A model generated the notes under the pieces. The model did not search any database. It was not told the DNA's origin and saw only the letters and a list, made by a program, of their open reading frames with translations. From positions 213,453-277,452 of the forward strand of contig CAYZJB010000001.1 in assembly GCA_964478735.1 (NCBI GenBank): a stretch of DNA of 64,000 nucleotides, written 5' to 3'. Positions within the stretch are counted from its first letter, which is position 1; the number at the start of each line of letters is the position of its first letter. The position numbers and the translations under genes were made by a program. The stretch is from CAYZJB01 sp964478735 (lineage in GTDB: Bacteria > CLD3 > SB21). Below are positions 55,801-64,000 of the stretch, one piece after another.

Positions 55801-57738
55801 GTGGCGGAAAAAGAAAAAGCGAAAACAAAATCGACAGGCAAATACGAAGCTGAAAATATCCAGGTTCTCGAAGGCCTCGAACACGTCCGACGCCGGCCGG
55901 CGATGTACATCGGCGACGTCGGCGTTCGCGGACTGCACCATCTCGTGTACGAAATCGTCGACAATTCGATCGACGAGGCGATGGCGGGGTTCTGTACCGA
56001 GATCTCGGTAGAGATCACCAAGGACAACAGCGTGATCGTCGTCGACAACGGCCGCGGCATTCCCGTCGACATGCATCCGACGGAGAAAAAGCCGGCCGTC
56101 GAGGTCGTCATGACGGTGCTCGGCGCGGGCGGCAAATTCGATAAGAACACGTACAAGGTCTCCGGCGGTCTGCACGGCGTCGGCGCGTCCGTTGTCAATG
56201 CGCTGACCGAGTGGTGCGAGGTCCAGGTCCGCCGTAACGGGAAAGTCTATCGCCAGAAATACAAGCAGGGCAAAGCGACAACGAAAGTCGAGGAGATCGG
56301 TAAAGCAAAGGACACCGGCACGACCGTTCATTTCCTTCCCGACAGTACCATTTTCAAGAAAACGCAGCTTTCGTTTGAAATCCTGGCCAGCCGGCTGCGG
56401 GAACTCGCTTTTCTGAACAAGAACCTGAAAATCTCCCTGGAAGACGCCCGTGACGGCAAAAAAGAAGTGTACCGATACGAAGGCGGGATCGTGGAGTTCG
56501 TCAAATATCTCGATGAGTCGCGACAGGCCATCATGAAAAAGCCGATCTACATCGAGAAAGAGAACGAAGGGACGCCCGTCGAAATCGCTTTTCAGTACAA
56601 CGATTCGTACACGGAAAACGTTTTCAGCTACGTCAACAACATCAACACGGTCGAAGGGGGCACTCACCTGACCGGTTTCCGCACGGCCTTGACCCGGACG
56701 CTAAACAACTACGCGACCAAAAACAATCTGATCAAAGAAAAAGAAGACATCGCCATCACCGGCGACGACACGCGGGAGGGCCTGACGGCCATTATCAGCG
56801 TGAAGGTGGCCGAGCCGCAATTCGAAGGTCAGACGAAGACGAAACTCGGCAACAGTGAAATCAAAAGCATTGTCGAAACGGCGGTCGGCGACGGTCTCGG
56901 AGAGTTTTTGGAACAGCATCCGACGATTGCCAAACAGATCATTGATAAATGCGTACAGGCGGCGCGGGCGAGAGAGGCCGCGCGAAAGGCGCGGGACCTG
57001 ACGCGTAAGAAAAACATGCTCGAGTCGTCCGGGTTGCCCGGTAAGCTGGCCGACTGCTCGATCAACGATCCGAAATATTGCGAAATCTACCTCGTCGAGG
57101 GCGACTCGGCCGGCGGCTCCGCCAAACAGGGCCGCGACCGCCGTTTTCAGGCCATCCTTCCGCTCAAAGGAAAGATTCTCAACGTCGAAAAGGCCCGGCT
57201 CGACAAGATGCTCGCCAACGAAGAAATTCTGACGATCATTTCGGCGCTGGGAACAGGCATCGGCGCGGATGATTTTAATCCGGAGAACCTCCGTTACGGA
57301 AAAGTCATCATCATGACCGATGCCGACGTCGACGGGTCGCACATTCGTACGTTGTTGCTGACCTTTTTCTTCCGCTACATGCGGCCGCTCGTTGAAAGCG
57401 GCAACGTCTATATCGCGCAGCCGCCGTTGTATCGCCTGAAAAAAGCCAAGGAAGAAAAATACGCGTACGACGACGATGAGAAAGACAACATTCTCAAGCA
57501 GTGGGGCGCGTCCGAAGACAACGTCAATATTCAACGCTACAAGGGTCTCGGGGAGATGAATCCAGAACAGCTCTGGGGCACGACGATGGATCCGGACAAG
57601 CGTGTGCTGCTCCAAGTCAACATCGAAGACGCGGCGACTGCGGACCACGTTTTTTCGACCCTGATGGGTGATGCCGTGGAGCCGCGAAGGAAATTTATCG
57701 AGGATAACGCTAAGTACGTGAGGAACCTGGATGTTTGA
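55801..57738 (+). CDS. gyrB: DNA gyrase subunit B
   Basis: The 645-residue ATPase subunit of gyrase. The GHKL ATPase shows VDNSIDEAMAGF, DNGRGIP and GGLHGVGASVVNAL; the TOPRIM domain has EGDSAGGSAKQGRDR and DADVDGSHIRTLLL; the C terminus ends YVRNLDV. It lacks the gamma-proteobacterial insertion. The GTG start adds a basic stretch (AEKEKAKTKSTGK) before the conserved core. It is 36 bases after dciA; the next small gene begins inside its last codons. Confidence 0.97.
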   Translation: MAEKEKAKTKSTGKYEAENIQVLEGLEHVRRRPAMYIGDVGVRGLHHLVYEIVDNSIDEAMAGFCTEISVEITKDNSVIVVDNGRGIPVDMHPTEKKPAVEVVMTVLGAGGKFDKNTYKVSGGLHGVGASVVNALTEWCEVQVRRNGKVYRQKYKQGKATTKVEEIGKAKDTGTTVHFLPDSTIFKKTQLSFEILASRLRELAFLNKNLKISLEDARDGKKEVYRYEGGIVEFVKYLDESRQAIMKKPIYIEKENEGTPVEIAFQYNDSYTENVFSYVNNINTVEGGTHLTGFRTALTRTLNNYATKNNLIKEKEDIAITGDDTREGLTAIISVKVAEPQFEGQTKTKLGNSEIKSIVETAVGDGLGEFLEQHPTIAKQIIDKCVQAARAREAARKARDLTRKKNMLESSGLPGKLADCSINDPKYCEIYLVEGDSAGGSAKQGRDRRFQAILPLKGKILNVEKARLDKMLANEEILTIISALGTGIGADDFNPENLRYGKVIIMTDADVDGSHIRTLLLTFFFRYMRPLVESGNVYIAQPPLYRLKKAKEEKYAYDDDEKDNILKQWGASEDNVNIQRYKGLGEMNPEQLWGTTMDPDKRVLLQVNIEDAATADHVFSTLMGDAVEPRRKFIEDNAKYVRNLDV

Positions 57739-58012
57739 TGCACAGACGCTTCGCGAACGCCAGGAACGGTGGCGCCGATTCCATGAATGGGAAGCGGAAG
57801 AAGAAGTAAAACGGGCCGCTTCACGAACGGTAGAAGAAAAACTGAGCCTGTACTGGGATATTTACTGTTCAGCCCGGCAACGTCGCCCGGACCTGTTCAA
57901 ATCGACGTTTGCGTCGGACGAGGAACTTTTGGAGGAGCCTCACATTCAGCACCTGATCGACGTCGGCCGTCGCCTGAGAGAGGCCGATCAAAAACGAAAA
58001 AACAGGCAATGA
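57731..58012 (+). CDS. Small charged helical protein coupled to a nucleotidyltransferase
   Basis: A 93-residue protein of almost pure helix (RERQERWRRFHEWEAEEEV, then EKLSLYWDIYCSARQRRPD). No family recognised. It overlaps gyrB by 8 bases and the next gene by four (ATGA), so it is translated with both. The pairing of a small helical protein and a nucleotidyltransferase resembles MNT/HEPN-like or AbiE-like two-gene modules, but the HEPN motif R-x4-6-H is not evident. Confidence 0.6.
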   Translation: MFDAQTLRERQERWRRFHEWEAEEEVKRAASRTVEEKLSLYWDIYCSARQRRPDLFKSTFASDEELLEEPHIQHLIDVGRRLREADQKRKNRQ

Positions 58013-58575
58013 TCAACGAAGCGATGGCCGCCATTGCCAATGGTCTAAACCGTGCGGGAATACCGTACATGGTCGTTGGTGGACAAGCCGTACTTCAATA
58101 CGGCCGATTACGAACGACGGAAGATATCGATGTGACGCTGAATGTTGCGGTAAACCAATGGAATGACGTAGAAAAAGCATTGGGAAGTGAATTTATAATC
58201 ACGACGTCCGATCCCGGACGGTTTGTTGAACAGACTTGGGTCTTGCCCGCCATCCATCAGAAATCCGGTATCCGTGTGGATTTTATTTTTGGACAAACAG
58301 GATTTGAAACCGACGCCATACGACACGCCCGTGAAGTGGAGATCGAAGGCGTGAAGATCAAGATCGTGAACCCGGAAGACCTGATCATCCAAAAGATCTT
58401 TGCGGGACGTAGTGTGGACTTGGCCGATGCCGCGAGTGTTTACCGGAGTCAGAAAGGAAATGTGGACGACGGCCGCATTGCGCGCGTTCTGAAAGAATTG
58501 GACGAAACGTTGGGACAAAACGTTTGTATCCAACGATGGAATCAATTACAAAGAGAACCAATGAAGTTTGAATAA
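58009..58575 (+). CDS. Nucleotidyltransferase (AbiEii/DUF6036-like)
   Basis: A 188-residue minimal nucleotidyltransferase: VVGGQAVLQYGRLRTTEDID holds the GG and DxD of the polymerase-beta fold, and the third acid is in RVDFIFG. NPEDLIIQKIFAGR matches the C-terminal helix of the AbiEii/DUF6036 type. I use the ATG at 58009, which overlaps the small gene; an open frame back to 57787 is arginine/proline-rich and non-coding. Such proteins act as toxins or tRNA-modifying transferases. It is placed between gyrB and gyrA. Confidence 0.75.
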   Translation: MINEAMAAIANGLNRAGIPYMVVGGQAVLQYGRLRTTEDIDVTLNVAVNQWNDVEKALGSEFIITTSDPGRFVEQTWVLPAIHQKSGIRVDFIFGQTGFETDAIRHAREVEIEGVKIKIVNPEDLIIQKIFAGRSVDLADAASVYRSQKGNVDDGRIARVLKELDETLGQNVCIQRWNQLQREPMKFE

Positions 58576-58593
58576 AAGGAGTTGTCATTCAGA

Positions 58594-61035
58594 ATGTCTA
58601 CGATTGAGAAAATAGTACCGGTCAATATCGAAGATGAAATGCGGAGCAGCTACATCGACTATTCGATGTCGGTGATCGTGTCCCGCGCCATTCCGGACGT
58701 CCGCGATGGACTCAAACCGGTCCACCGTCGCGTGCTCTACGGCATGAGCGAACTCGGCCTCTCCTACAATAAACCGTACAAAAAATCCGCAAGGGTCGTC
58801 GGAGAGGTGCTGGGTAAATATCATCCGCACGGCGACACGGCCGTGTACGATACGATCGTACGTATGGCTCAGCCGTTTTCGATGCGCTACATGCTCGTCG
58901 ACGGGCAGGGCAACTTCGGTTCGGTGGATGGCGACGCACCGGCGGCCATGCGATACACCGAAGTACGGCTGACGCGCATTGCGGAAGAAATACTCAAAGA
59001 CCTGGAAAAAAATACCGTCAATTTTGTTCCCAATTTCGACGATACGCTCACTCTGCCGGAAGTCATGCCGGCCGTCGTTCCCAATCTGCTGATCAACGGC
59101 TCGTCCGGTATCGCCGTAGGCATGGCAACCAATATACCGCCGCACAATCTTGGCGAAGTGGTCGACGGAATCGTCGAACTGATCGACAATTCCGGCTGTT
59201 CCGTCAAAGATCTGATGAAACACATCAAGGGACCTGATTTTCCGACGGCCGGCATTATCAACGGGACCGGCGGCATCAAGGACGCATATGAAACGGGCAA
59301 GGGTAAAGTCGTCATCCGTGCGAAAGCCTCGATCGAGACCGCCAAAAACGGCCGTGAATCGATCATCATCACCGAAATTCCCTATCAGGTCAACAAAGCC
59401 AATCTGCTCGAAAAAATCTCCGAGCTCGTCCGTGACAAAAAGGTCGAGGACATCGGCGCCTTGCGTGACGAGTCCGATCGTGACGGAATGCGCATCGTTA
59501 TCGAGCTCAAACGCGACGCCAACGCGCAGGTCATCATGAACAACCTGTTCAAGCACACACAGATGCAGGTAACGTTCGGCATCATCATGCTGGCGCTTGT
59601 GGACGGGCGGCCGCAGGTCCTGAATCTCAAGCAGGTCCTGCAGCATTTTGTCGACCACCGTCACGAGGTCGTGCTGCGCCGAACGAAGTTCGAACTCGAG
59701 GCCGCCGAGAAACGGGCCCATATCCTCGAGGGCCTGAAGATCGCCCTGGAGAACATCGACGCCGTCATCGCCCTGATCAAAAAGTCGAAAGACCCGCAGA
59801 CCGCCAAAGACGGATTGATGAAAAAATTTAAGCTGTCGGAGATTCAAGCGCTTGAAATTTTGAAAATGCAGTTGCAGCGGCTGACGAATCTCGAAGTCGA
59901 AAAAATAGAAAAAGAGTACAAAGAGATCCTCAAGCTCATCGAGAAGTTAAAAGGTATCCTCGGCAGTAAAAGCAAGCGAATGCAGATCATCAAGGATGAA
60001 CTGGCGGAATTGAAGAAGACGTACGGCGACGATCGTCGCACGGAAATTCTCCGCAAGGAAGTCCAGGAAATCGACTTCGAGGACACGATCGCTGAAGAAG
60101 AAATGGTCGTGACGATCTCCCATCAGGGCTACATCAAACGCTTCCCGGTGAGCGGGTACCGTCGGCAGGGCCGCGGCGGCCAGGGCGTTACCGGCGGGGC
60201 GACGAAAGACGACGATTTCATCGAATACCTCTTCGTCGCGTCCACGCACGATTATATCCTGTTTTTCACTAACAAGGGCCGGTGTTACTGGCTCAAGGTG
60301 TACGATATCCCGCAGGTCGGGCGGGCCGCACGCGGCAAGCATATCAAAAACGTACTCGAACTACAGGCGGATGAAAATCTTCGCGCGTACATCAACGTGA
60401 AGGAATTCAGCGAACAACAATCGGTCGTGATGGTCACGCGCAACGGCGTGATCAAGAAGACCAATCTTTCCGAGTTCAGCAATCCCCGGCGCGGCGGCAT
60501 CATTGCGTTGACCATCGAAGACAAAGACGATCTCGTCGATGCCAAGCTGACCGATGGTAAACGGGACATCATTCTGGGCACCAAGGACGGCATGGCGATT
60601 CGATTTCACGAGTCCGACGTTCGGGAAATGGGACGGTCCGCTCGCGGCGTGACGGGCATCGATCTCGCGAAAAAGGATTTCGTCATCGGCGTCGTGGTGT
60701 TGAGACGGGACAACGGAACCGTGCTCGTCGTCTCCGACAAGGGATACGGCAAGCGCAGCGACATCGGCGATTATCGCGTCACCCGGCGCGGCGGCAAAGG
60801 CATCATCACGATGAAGTCGACCGACAAAACGGGCGACATGATCGCGATCCGCGAAGTCGTCGACAACGAAGACCTGATGATCATCACCGAACATGGAATG
60901 GTGATCCGGCTTCGTATGGCCGACATCCGCACGATGGGCCGCAATACGCAGGGCGTGCGCCTGGTGAAGCTGAAGGAAAGTGACACCATTTCCGATATCA
61001 CCAGCATCCAAGATGAGGAGGAATCGGAAGCGTGA
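58594..61035 (+). CDS. gyrA: DNA gyrase subunit A
   Basis: The 813-residue breakage-reunion subunit. SYIDYSMSVIVSRAIPDVRD, KYHPHGDTAVYD (Thr at the quinolone-region Ser83 position of E. coli, Asp kept), the catalytic Tyr in AAMRYTEVRL and the six-bladed C-terminal domain with a GyrA-box-like TRRGGKG support gyrase rather than topoisomerase IV. I use the ATG at 58594, 12 bases after AAAGGAG (58575-58581); the in-frame TTG at 58582 abuts the ribosome site and is unlikely. Its stop overlaps rex. Confidence 0.97.
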   Translation: MSTIEKIVPVNIEDEMRSSYIDYSMSVIVSRAIPDVRDGLKPVHRRVLYGMSELGLSYNKPYKKSARVVGEVLGKYHPHGDTAVYDTIVRMAQPFSMRYMLVDGQGNFGSVDGDAPAAMRYTEVRLTRIAEEILKDLEKNTVNFVPNFDDTLTLPEVMPAVVPNLLINGSSGIAVGMATNIPPHNLGEVVDGIVELIDNSGCSVKDLMKHIKGPDFPTAGIINGTGGIKDAYETGKGKVVIRAKASIETAKNGRESIIITEIPYQVNKANLLEKISELVRDKKVEDIGALRDESDRDGMRIVIELKRDANAQVIMNNLFKHTQMQVTFGIIMLALVDGRPQVLNLKQVLQHFVDHRHEVVLRRTKFELEAAEKRAHILEGLKIALENIDAVIALIKKSKDPQTAKDGLMKKFKLSEIQALEILKMQLQRLTNLEVEKIEKEYKEILKLIEKLKGILGSKSKRMQIIKDELAELKKTYGDDRRTEILRKEVQEIDFEDTIAEEEMVVTISHQGYIKRFPVSGYRRQGRGGQGVTGGATKDDDFIEYLFVASTHDYILFFTNKGRCYWLKVYDIPQVGRAARGKHIKNVLELQADENLRAYINVKEFSEQQSVVMVTRNGVIKKTNLSEFSNPRRGGIIALTIEDKDDLVDAKLTDGKRDIILGTKDGMAIRFHESDVREMGRSARGVTGIDLAKKDFVIGVVVLRRDNGTVLVVSDKGYGKRSDIGDYRVTRRGGKGIITMKSTDKTGDMIAIREVVDNEDLMIITEHGMVIRLRMADIRTMGRNTQGVRLVKLKESDTISDITSIQDEEESEA

Positions 61036-61700
61036 CGATGCCGAATGAATCCGGCGAGAGGTCCGGTAAAGTCCTGAGGGTTTCCGAATCGACGGTGCGG
61101 CGCTTGTCCAAGTATTACCGTACGCTGGATGAGTTGATTGCAAGAGGAGTGGACCACGTTTCGTCGGATGAACTGGCGAGAATGGAGGGGTTTACATCGG
61201 CGCAGATACGGAAGGATTTTTCGTTCTTCGGAAACTTCGGCAAGCGCGGCCTCGGATACTCCACGTACGATCTCAAGCAGAAAATCGCCGCCATTCTGGG
61301 TCTCGACCGTCAGTGGAACGTTGCGATCGTCGGAGCGGGCAATATCGGTACGGCGCTGGTCGGCTATCATGAGTTCTCCGAACACGGCTTCTACGTCAAA
61401 GCCATCTTCGATTCCGATCCGGCAAAAGTCGGGAAATTGATCGGACCGTTGACCGTTCAGACGACCGACAACATGGTGAGCATGCTGACCGAGATGAAAA
61501 TCGACATTGCCATTCTGGCAATTCCGGCGGAGGTCGCGCAGAGTGTGGCCGATCGCGTGGTCAAGGGCGGCGTCAAGGCCATTCTCAATTTTGCACCGCG
61601 CAGCCTCAGTGTGGCCCCCGGCGTCACGGTCCGTCAGGAAAATACGACGATGGAGCTGGAGGCGTTGGCCTACTATGTCAAGCAAATGCGGAGTACGTGA
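61032..61700 (+). CDS. rex: Redox-sensing transcriptional repressor Rex
   Basis: A 222-residue repressor with an N-terminal winged helix (TVRRLSKYYRTLDEL, SAQIRKDFSFFGNFGKRGLGY) and a Rossmann domain (VGAGNIGTALVGY). Rex leaves its operators when NADH/NAD+ rises and controls fermentative or respiratory genes. The GTG start overlaps the gyrA stop; an ATG two codons on is an alternative. It is the tail of the replication block. Confidence 0.93.
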   Translation: MTMPNESGERSGKVLRVSESTVRRLSKYYRTLDELIARGVDHVSSDELARMEGFTSAQIRKDFSFFGNFGKRGLGYSTYDLKQKIAAILGLDRQWNVAIVGAGNIGTALVGYHEFSEHGFYVKAIFDSDPAKVGKLIGPLTVQTTDNMVSMLTEMKIDIAILAIPAEVAQSVADRVVKGGVKAILNFAPRSLSVAPGVTVRQENTTMELEALAYYVKQMRST

Positions 61701-63047
61701 GTGGCGGATTTGTTTGAAACGATCACCGCATCGGTTCTCGAGAATCTACAGGCGTCGACCACGGCCGGTAAAGCCCGTGTTTCCTATCACGATCTGACGC
61801 ACGCGGCCGATCCCTTTGTACAGGACATCTTCCGGCGGCAATTCGAACAGGACTTTGCATCGGAACGCCAGCGCATCGTTTCGGGTTCTCTTTCCGCTTC
61901 CGTTCGGTACGATGCATCGGCCGTCACGCAACAGGTGGAACGCCTGATAACGGAATTAAAAAAACAACTGTCGTTCGATACGGCGGAAGTATCGGCCGTG
62001 CTGAAAGAATCGCTTCTCACGCGCGTCCGTTTTCTGGTCGTTCCGGGACAAACGTCGGAATCGGTCATTTTTAAAAGTCACTCGAGCCGGGCCGTTCCGG
62101 ATATCGTTCGGTTTTTACGGGAATTCGGCAAGTACAGGTATTATCCCGACGCGCTGGAAAAATACGCCGTGTCGAAAAATATCCGGTTCCTCTCCCGCGG
62201 ACAATTTCAACTGTTGATCGCCGAAATCAATCAAAGCCTTTTCAGCCGCGACGGCCTCGACAACGTTCTCAAGGCCTGTGCCCTGATCATACAGGAAATC
62301 AACGGCCTGCGGGGATCCACGGCAGAAAGCGTTCCCATCGACCTTTTGATGCTTGCATTCGAAGATCGCGGATTGAAAGATTTCGCCCTGGCGTTGTCCG
62401 TGGAGAAGGAACTTGGCAATTCGGAAATCGACTTGTATTCGCTGCGTCAGGTGTTAAACCGGTTTCAGATCCTGCGTATGAAAAAAGGCGTTGCGGCGGA
62501 AGATGCACCACCGGCGTCGGGTACGACCGGGAAGGTCATTGCGGAGGCCGTCCGGAAGGACGACAGCGGAGAAGTGATCGACATCGATGCCATTCTGTCC
62601 AATCAGAAGAGGGAAGATACCGACAGCCACAAACGGGCGATCCTCGAGCGGGGCGTTTCCGACCAGACGGGAGACGACGTGGTTTTACCCGAACTCAAAC
62701 CCAGCGACGTGACCGGACAATTTATAAAAGAGGAACTGGTCGACGGCTTTCGCGAAGATACCAGCGCGATCAAACTGGCCGAGCTAAAGGAATCCGAAAG
62801 CCTTTTATTGCTCGATTCCCTCATGACGGACAAGGACCGCAAACTGCTGGTCAAAGCAATTTTTAACGACCAGCCGAACAAATTGGACGACCTGATCCAT
62901 CAAGTCAATCGGGCAAAGACTTGGAAGGAGGCGATTGCCGTGCTGGACGATTGTCTGTCGGCCAACGGTGTGGATCCTTATCAAAAAGAAGCCGTCCGCC
63001 TGAGCGATCTGGTCTACATGCGTTATTACCCACCGGAGAAAAAATAA
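61701..63047 (+). CDS. Conserved-looking cytoplasmic protein of unknown function
   Basis: A 448-residue protein that starts with GTG directly after the rex stop. No signal or membrane span. Residues about 1-235 are helical with Ser/Arg-rich turns; a low-complexity, charged linker (about 265-345) follows; the C-terminal 100 residues are helical again (LLLLDSLMTDKDRKLLVKAIFNDQ, in two parts). I recognise no family and no catalytic motif. It overlaps the CcmD-like gene by one base. Confidence 0.65.
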   Translation: MADLFETITASVLENLQASTTAGKARVSYHDLTHAADPFVQDIFRRQFEQDFASERQRIVSGSLSASVRYDASAVTQQVERLITELKKQLSFDTAEVSAVLKESLLTRVRFLVVPGQTSESVIFKSHSSRAVPDIVRFLREFGKYRYYPDALEKYAVSKNIRFLSRGQFQLLIAEINQSLFSRDGLDNVLKACALIIQEINGLRGSTAESVPIDLLMLAFEDRGLKDFALALSVEKELGNSEIDLYSLRQVLNRFQILRMKKGVAAEDAPPASGTTGKVIAEAVRKDDSGEVIDIDAILSNQKREDTDSHKRAILERGVSDQTGDDVVLPELKPSDVTGQFIKEELVDGFREDTSAIKLAELKESESLLLLDSLMTDKDRKLLVKAIFNDQPNKLDDLIHQVNRAKTWKEAIAVLDDCLSANGVDPYQKEAVRLSDLVYMRYYPPEKK

Positions 63048-63196
63048 TGGACAATCTGTCGTACTTGTTCGCCGCCTTCCTGACGGTCTGGTTGATTCTG
63101 GGCTACATGATTTACCGGATTTCGGCCAAGCAGAAATCGTTGGATCGGGAAATCGAAGAACTGAAGGGACGGCTCGAAGAAAAACCTAAGCCGTGA
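63047..63196 (+). CDS. CcmD-like single-span microprotein
   Basis: A 49-residue protein: a span (about 5-24, YLFAAFLTVWLILGYMIYRI) followed by a charged helix KQKSLDREIEELKGRL. This matches the CcmD-family pattern, in which the small protein stabilises the haem exporter CcmABC during cytochrome c maturation. No other ccm gene is nearby, so the role here is uncertain. The ATG overlaps the preceding TAA as TAATG. Confidence 0.68.
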   Translation: MDNLSYLFAAFLTVWLILGYMIYRISAKQKSLDREIEELKGRLEEKPKP

Positions 63197-63929
63197 GGGA
63201 ATCTACAAACACGGCAATGGCGGTAAGATTGTCCATCGCGCCGCCGGAGTAGGAAATCCCCTTGATCCGCTCGCATACGCCTTCCGGCGTTTTTTCCTCA
63301 CTCAACACGCCGATCAACATGTCGGCCGTAAGATATTCCGAGACACCGTCGGAACACAGGAGATAAAAATCATTCTCTTCCAGCGTCTCGTTGGAGATGT
63401 AGACTTCGATGTCCGGCTTGTGCGCGATGCAACTTAATAACACGTTTCGCATGGGATGCCGGCGGGCCTGTTCGGCGGTGATCACGCCCCGATCGACCAT
63501 CTGCTGGACGATGCTTTGGTCGCGTGTCAACTGATCCACCTGCCCGTTGCGTACGCGGAATATTTTGGAATCGCCGACGTGACCGATGAGCGCCCGGTCG
63601 CTGCAAAAATATAACACCGATAGCGTCGATCCCATATTGCGGTACTCGGGCTTCTGGGCTTCCTGATACACATAATAATTGACACGCTGGATGACACGTT
63701 CGATGACCTTGAGCTCGGAGGGAGGCGTACGTCCGTCATCGCGCGTCGCGTCGTCGAAGAAGGTTTTGAATTTTTCGACCGTCATCTGGCTCGCGACTTC
63801 ACCCGCCAGTTCGCCGCCCAGCCCGTCGGCGACGATGAACAGAGGTTCGTTGGCTGAAAAACTGTCTTCGTTGTGAACGCGATTAGGATTGAGGCCCCGA
63901 TCGGTGATGGCCGAAAAGCGCAATTTCAT
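63186..63929 (-). CDS. PP2C-type serine/threonine protein phosphatase
   Basis: A 247-residue metal-dependent phosphatase: the metal acids appear in NEDSF, VADGLGGE, LLCSDGVSEY and GGAMDNLTAI. The class usually reverses Hanks-type kinase phosphorylation; no such kinase is in the window. I use the ATG at 63929, since GGAG lies six bases before it; an ATG four codons upstream is possible. Its tail overlaps the CcmD-like gene by 11 bases. The remaining 63930-64000 shows no further gene. Confidence 0.92.
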   Translation of the reverse strand: MKLRFSAITDRGLNPNRVHNEDSFSANEPLFIVADGLGGELAGEVASQMTVEKFKTFFDDATRDDGRTPPSELKVIERVIQRVNYYVYQEAQKPEYRNMGSTLSVLYFCSDRALIGHVGDSKIFRVRNGQVDQLTRDQSIVQQMVDRGVITAEQARRHPMRNVLLSCIAHKPDIEVYISNETLEENDFYLLCSDGVSEYLTADMLIGVLSEEKTPEGVCERIKGISYSGGAMDNLTAIAVFVDSLTA

Positions 63930-64000
63930 GAAGAGCTCCATTGTCCGGAGGACGCAAAAGAATATTAAAATTCCCCCGGTAAATCAAGCGAAGCTTATTT

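Noticed and set aside
55420..56667. Long open frame antisense to dciA and gyrB
   Set aside because: It lies opposite strongly conserved coding sequence and its composition (Phe/Asp/Arg-rich) is what biased third codon positions produce on the opposite strand.
58585..59847. A 420-codon open frame antisense to gyrA
   Set aside because: Same reason: gyrA is unambiguous, and the antisense product resembles no protein family.

Overview
The window comes from a bacterium with an outer membrane and a moderately GC-rich, compact genome, most likely a lineage of the FCB group (Bacteroidota, Ignavibacteriota, Calditrichota, KSB1 and relatives). The evidence is indirect. LPS export and heptose genes are present (LptC, an OstA-like protein, LptB, GmhA), and so are families I associate mainly with that group: DUF3078, DUF2851, DUF5686, a two-component regulator propeller histidine kinase and a CcmD-like microprotein. 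No rRNA is present, so I cannot name the phylum. I saw no tRNA, rRNA, CRISPR array, insertion sequence or prophage. Genes are packed tightly: many starts overlap the previous stop as ATGA, GTGA or TTGA, and four convergent pairs overlap tail to tail.

Layout. 1-3850: the end of an RRM protein with a strong terminator, then a plus-strand run of UbiA prenyltransferase, an unknown membrane protein, XdhC and BirA. 3856-8723: a seven-gene minus-strand run with a DUF1573/di-haem cytochrome, an orphan B12-binding domain, a HAD hydrolase, a TrmH-type methylase, GmhA, an amidohydrolase and a small membrane protein. 8915-13878: recO, lptC, an OstA-like gene, lptB and rpoN. 13901-26436: UDP-glucuronate decarboxylase, TadA, a DUF3078 outer-membrane protein, a soluble hybrid sensor kinase, an MMPL exporter with an NlpC/P60 lipoprotein facing a lytic transglycosylase, DUF2851, a gene remnant and a small membrane protein.

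26633-31364 is the most unusual part. A predicted secreted beta-helix domain is joined through one membrane span to a cytoplasmic helical region and a C-terminal J-domain. It is translationally coupled to a histidine kinase and an OmpR-type regulator, followed by a small secreted protein and a terminator. I read it as a candidate envelope-sensing system. A short palindrome, CTTGACAAG, lies upstream of this operon and twice upstream of the lytic transglycosylase.

31395-53000: dnaE; a propeller histidine kinase with its LuxR-type regulator; a minus-strand group of sugar kinase-like, HAD, nucleotidyltransferase and SpoIIM-like genes that resembles the AmgK/MupP/MurU peptidoglycan recycling set; a Tat-exported Rieske protein; FtcD with a PIN toxin-antitoxin pair; a phosphohexomutase with a histone-like lysine-rich tail; an orphan OppD-type ATPase; an SDR; a RidA protein; an ArsC/LMW-PTP-like phosphatase; DUF5686 and an alpha/beta hydrolase.

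53229-64000: a replication block of dnaN, recF, dciA (DUF721), gyrB, a two-gene nucleotidyltransferase module, gyrA and rex, then an unknown 448-residue protein, a CcmD-like microprotein and a PP2C phosphatase. dnaA is not beside dnaN. All calls rest on motif and family recognition by reading; no database search was run.
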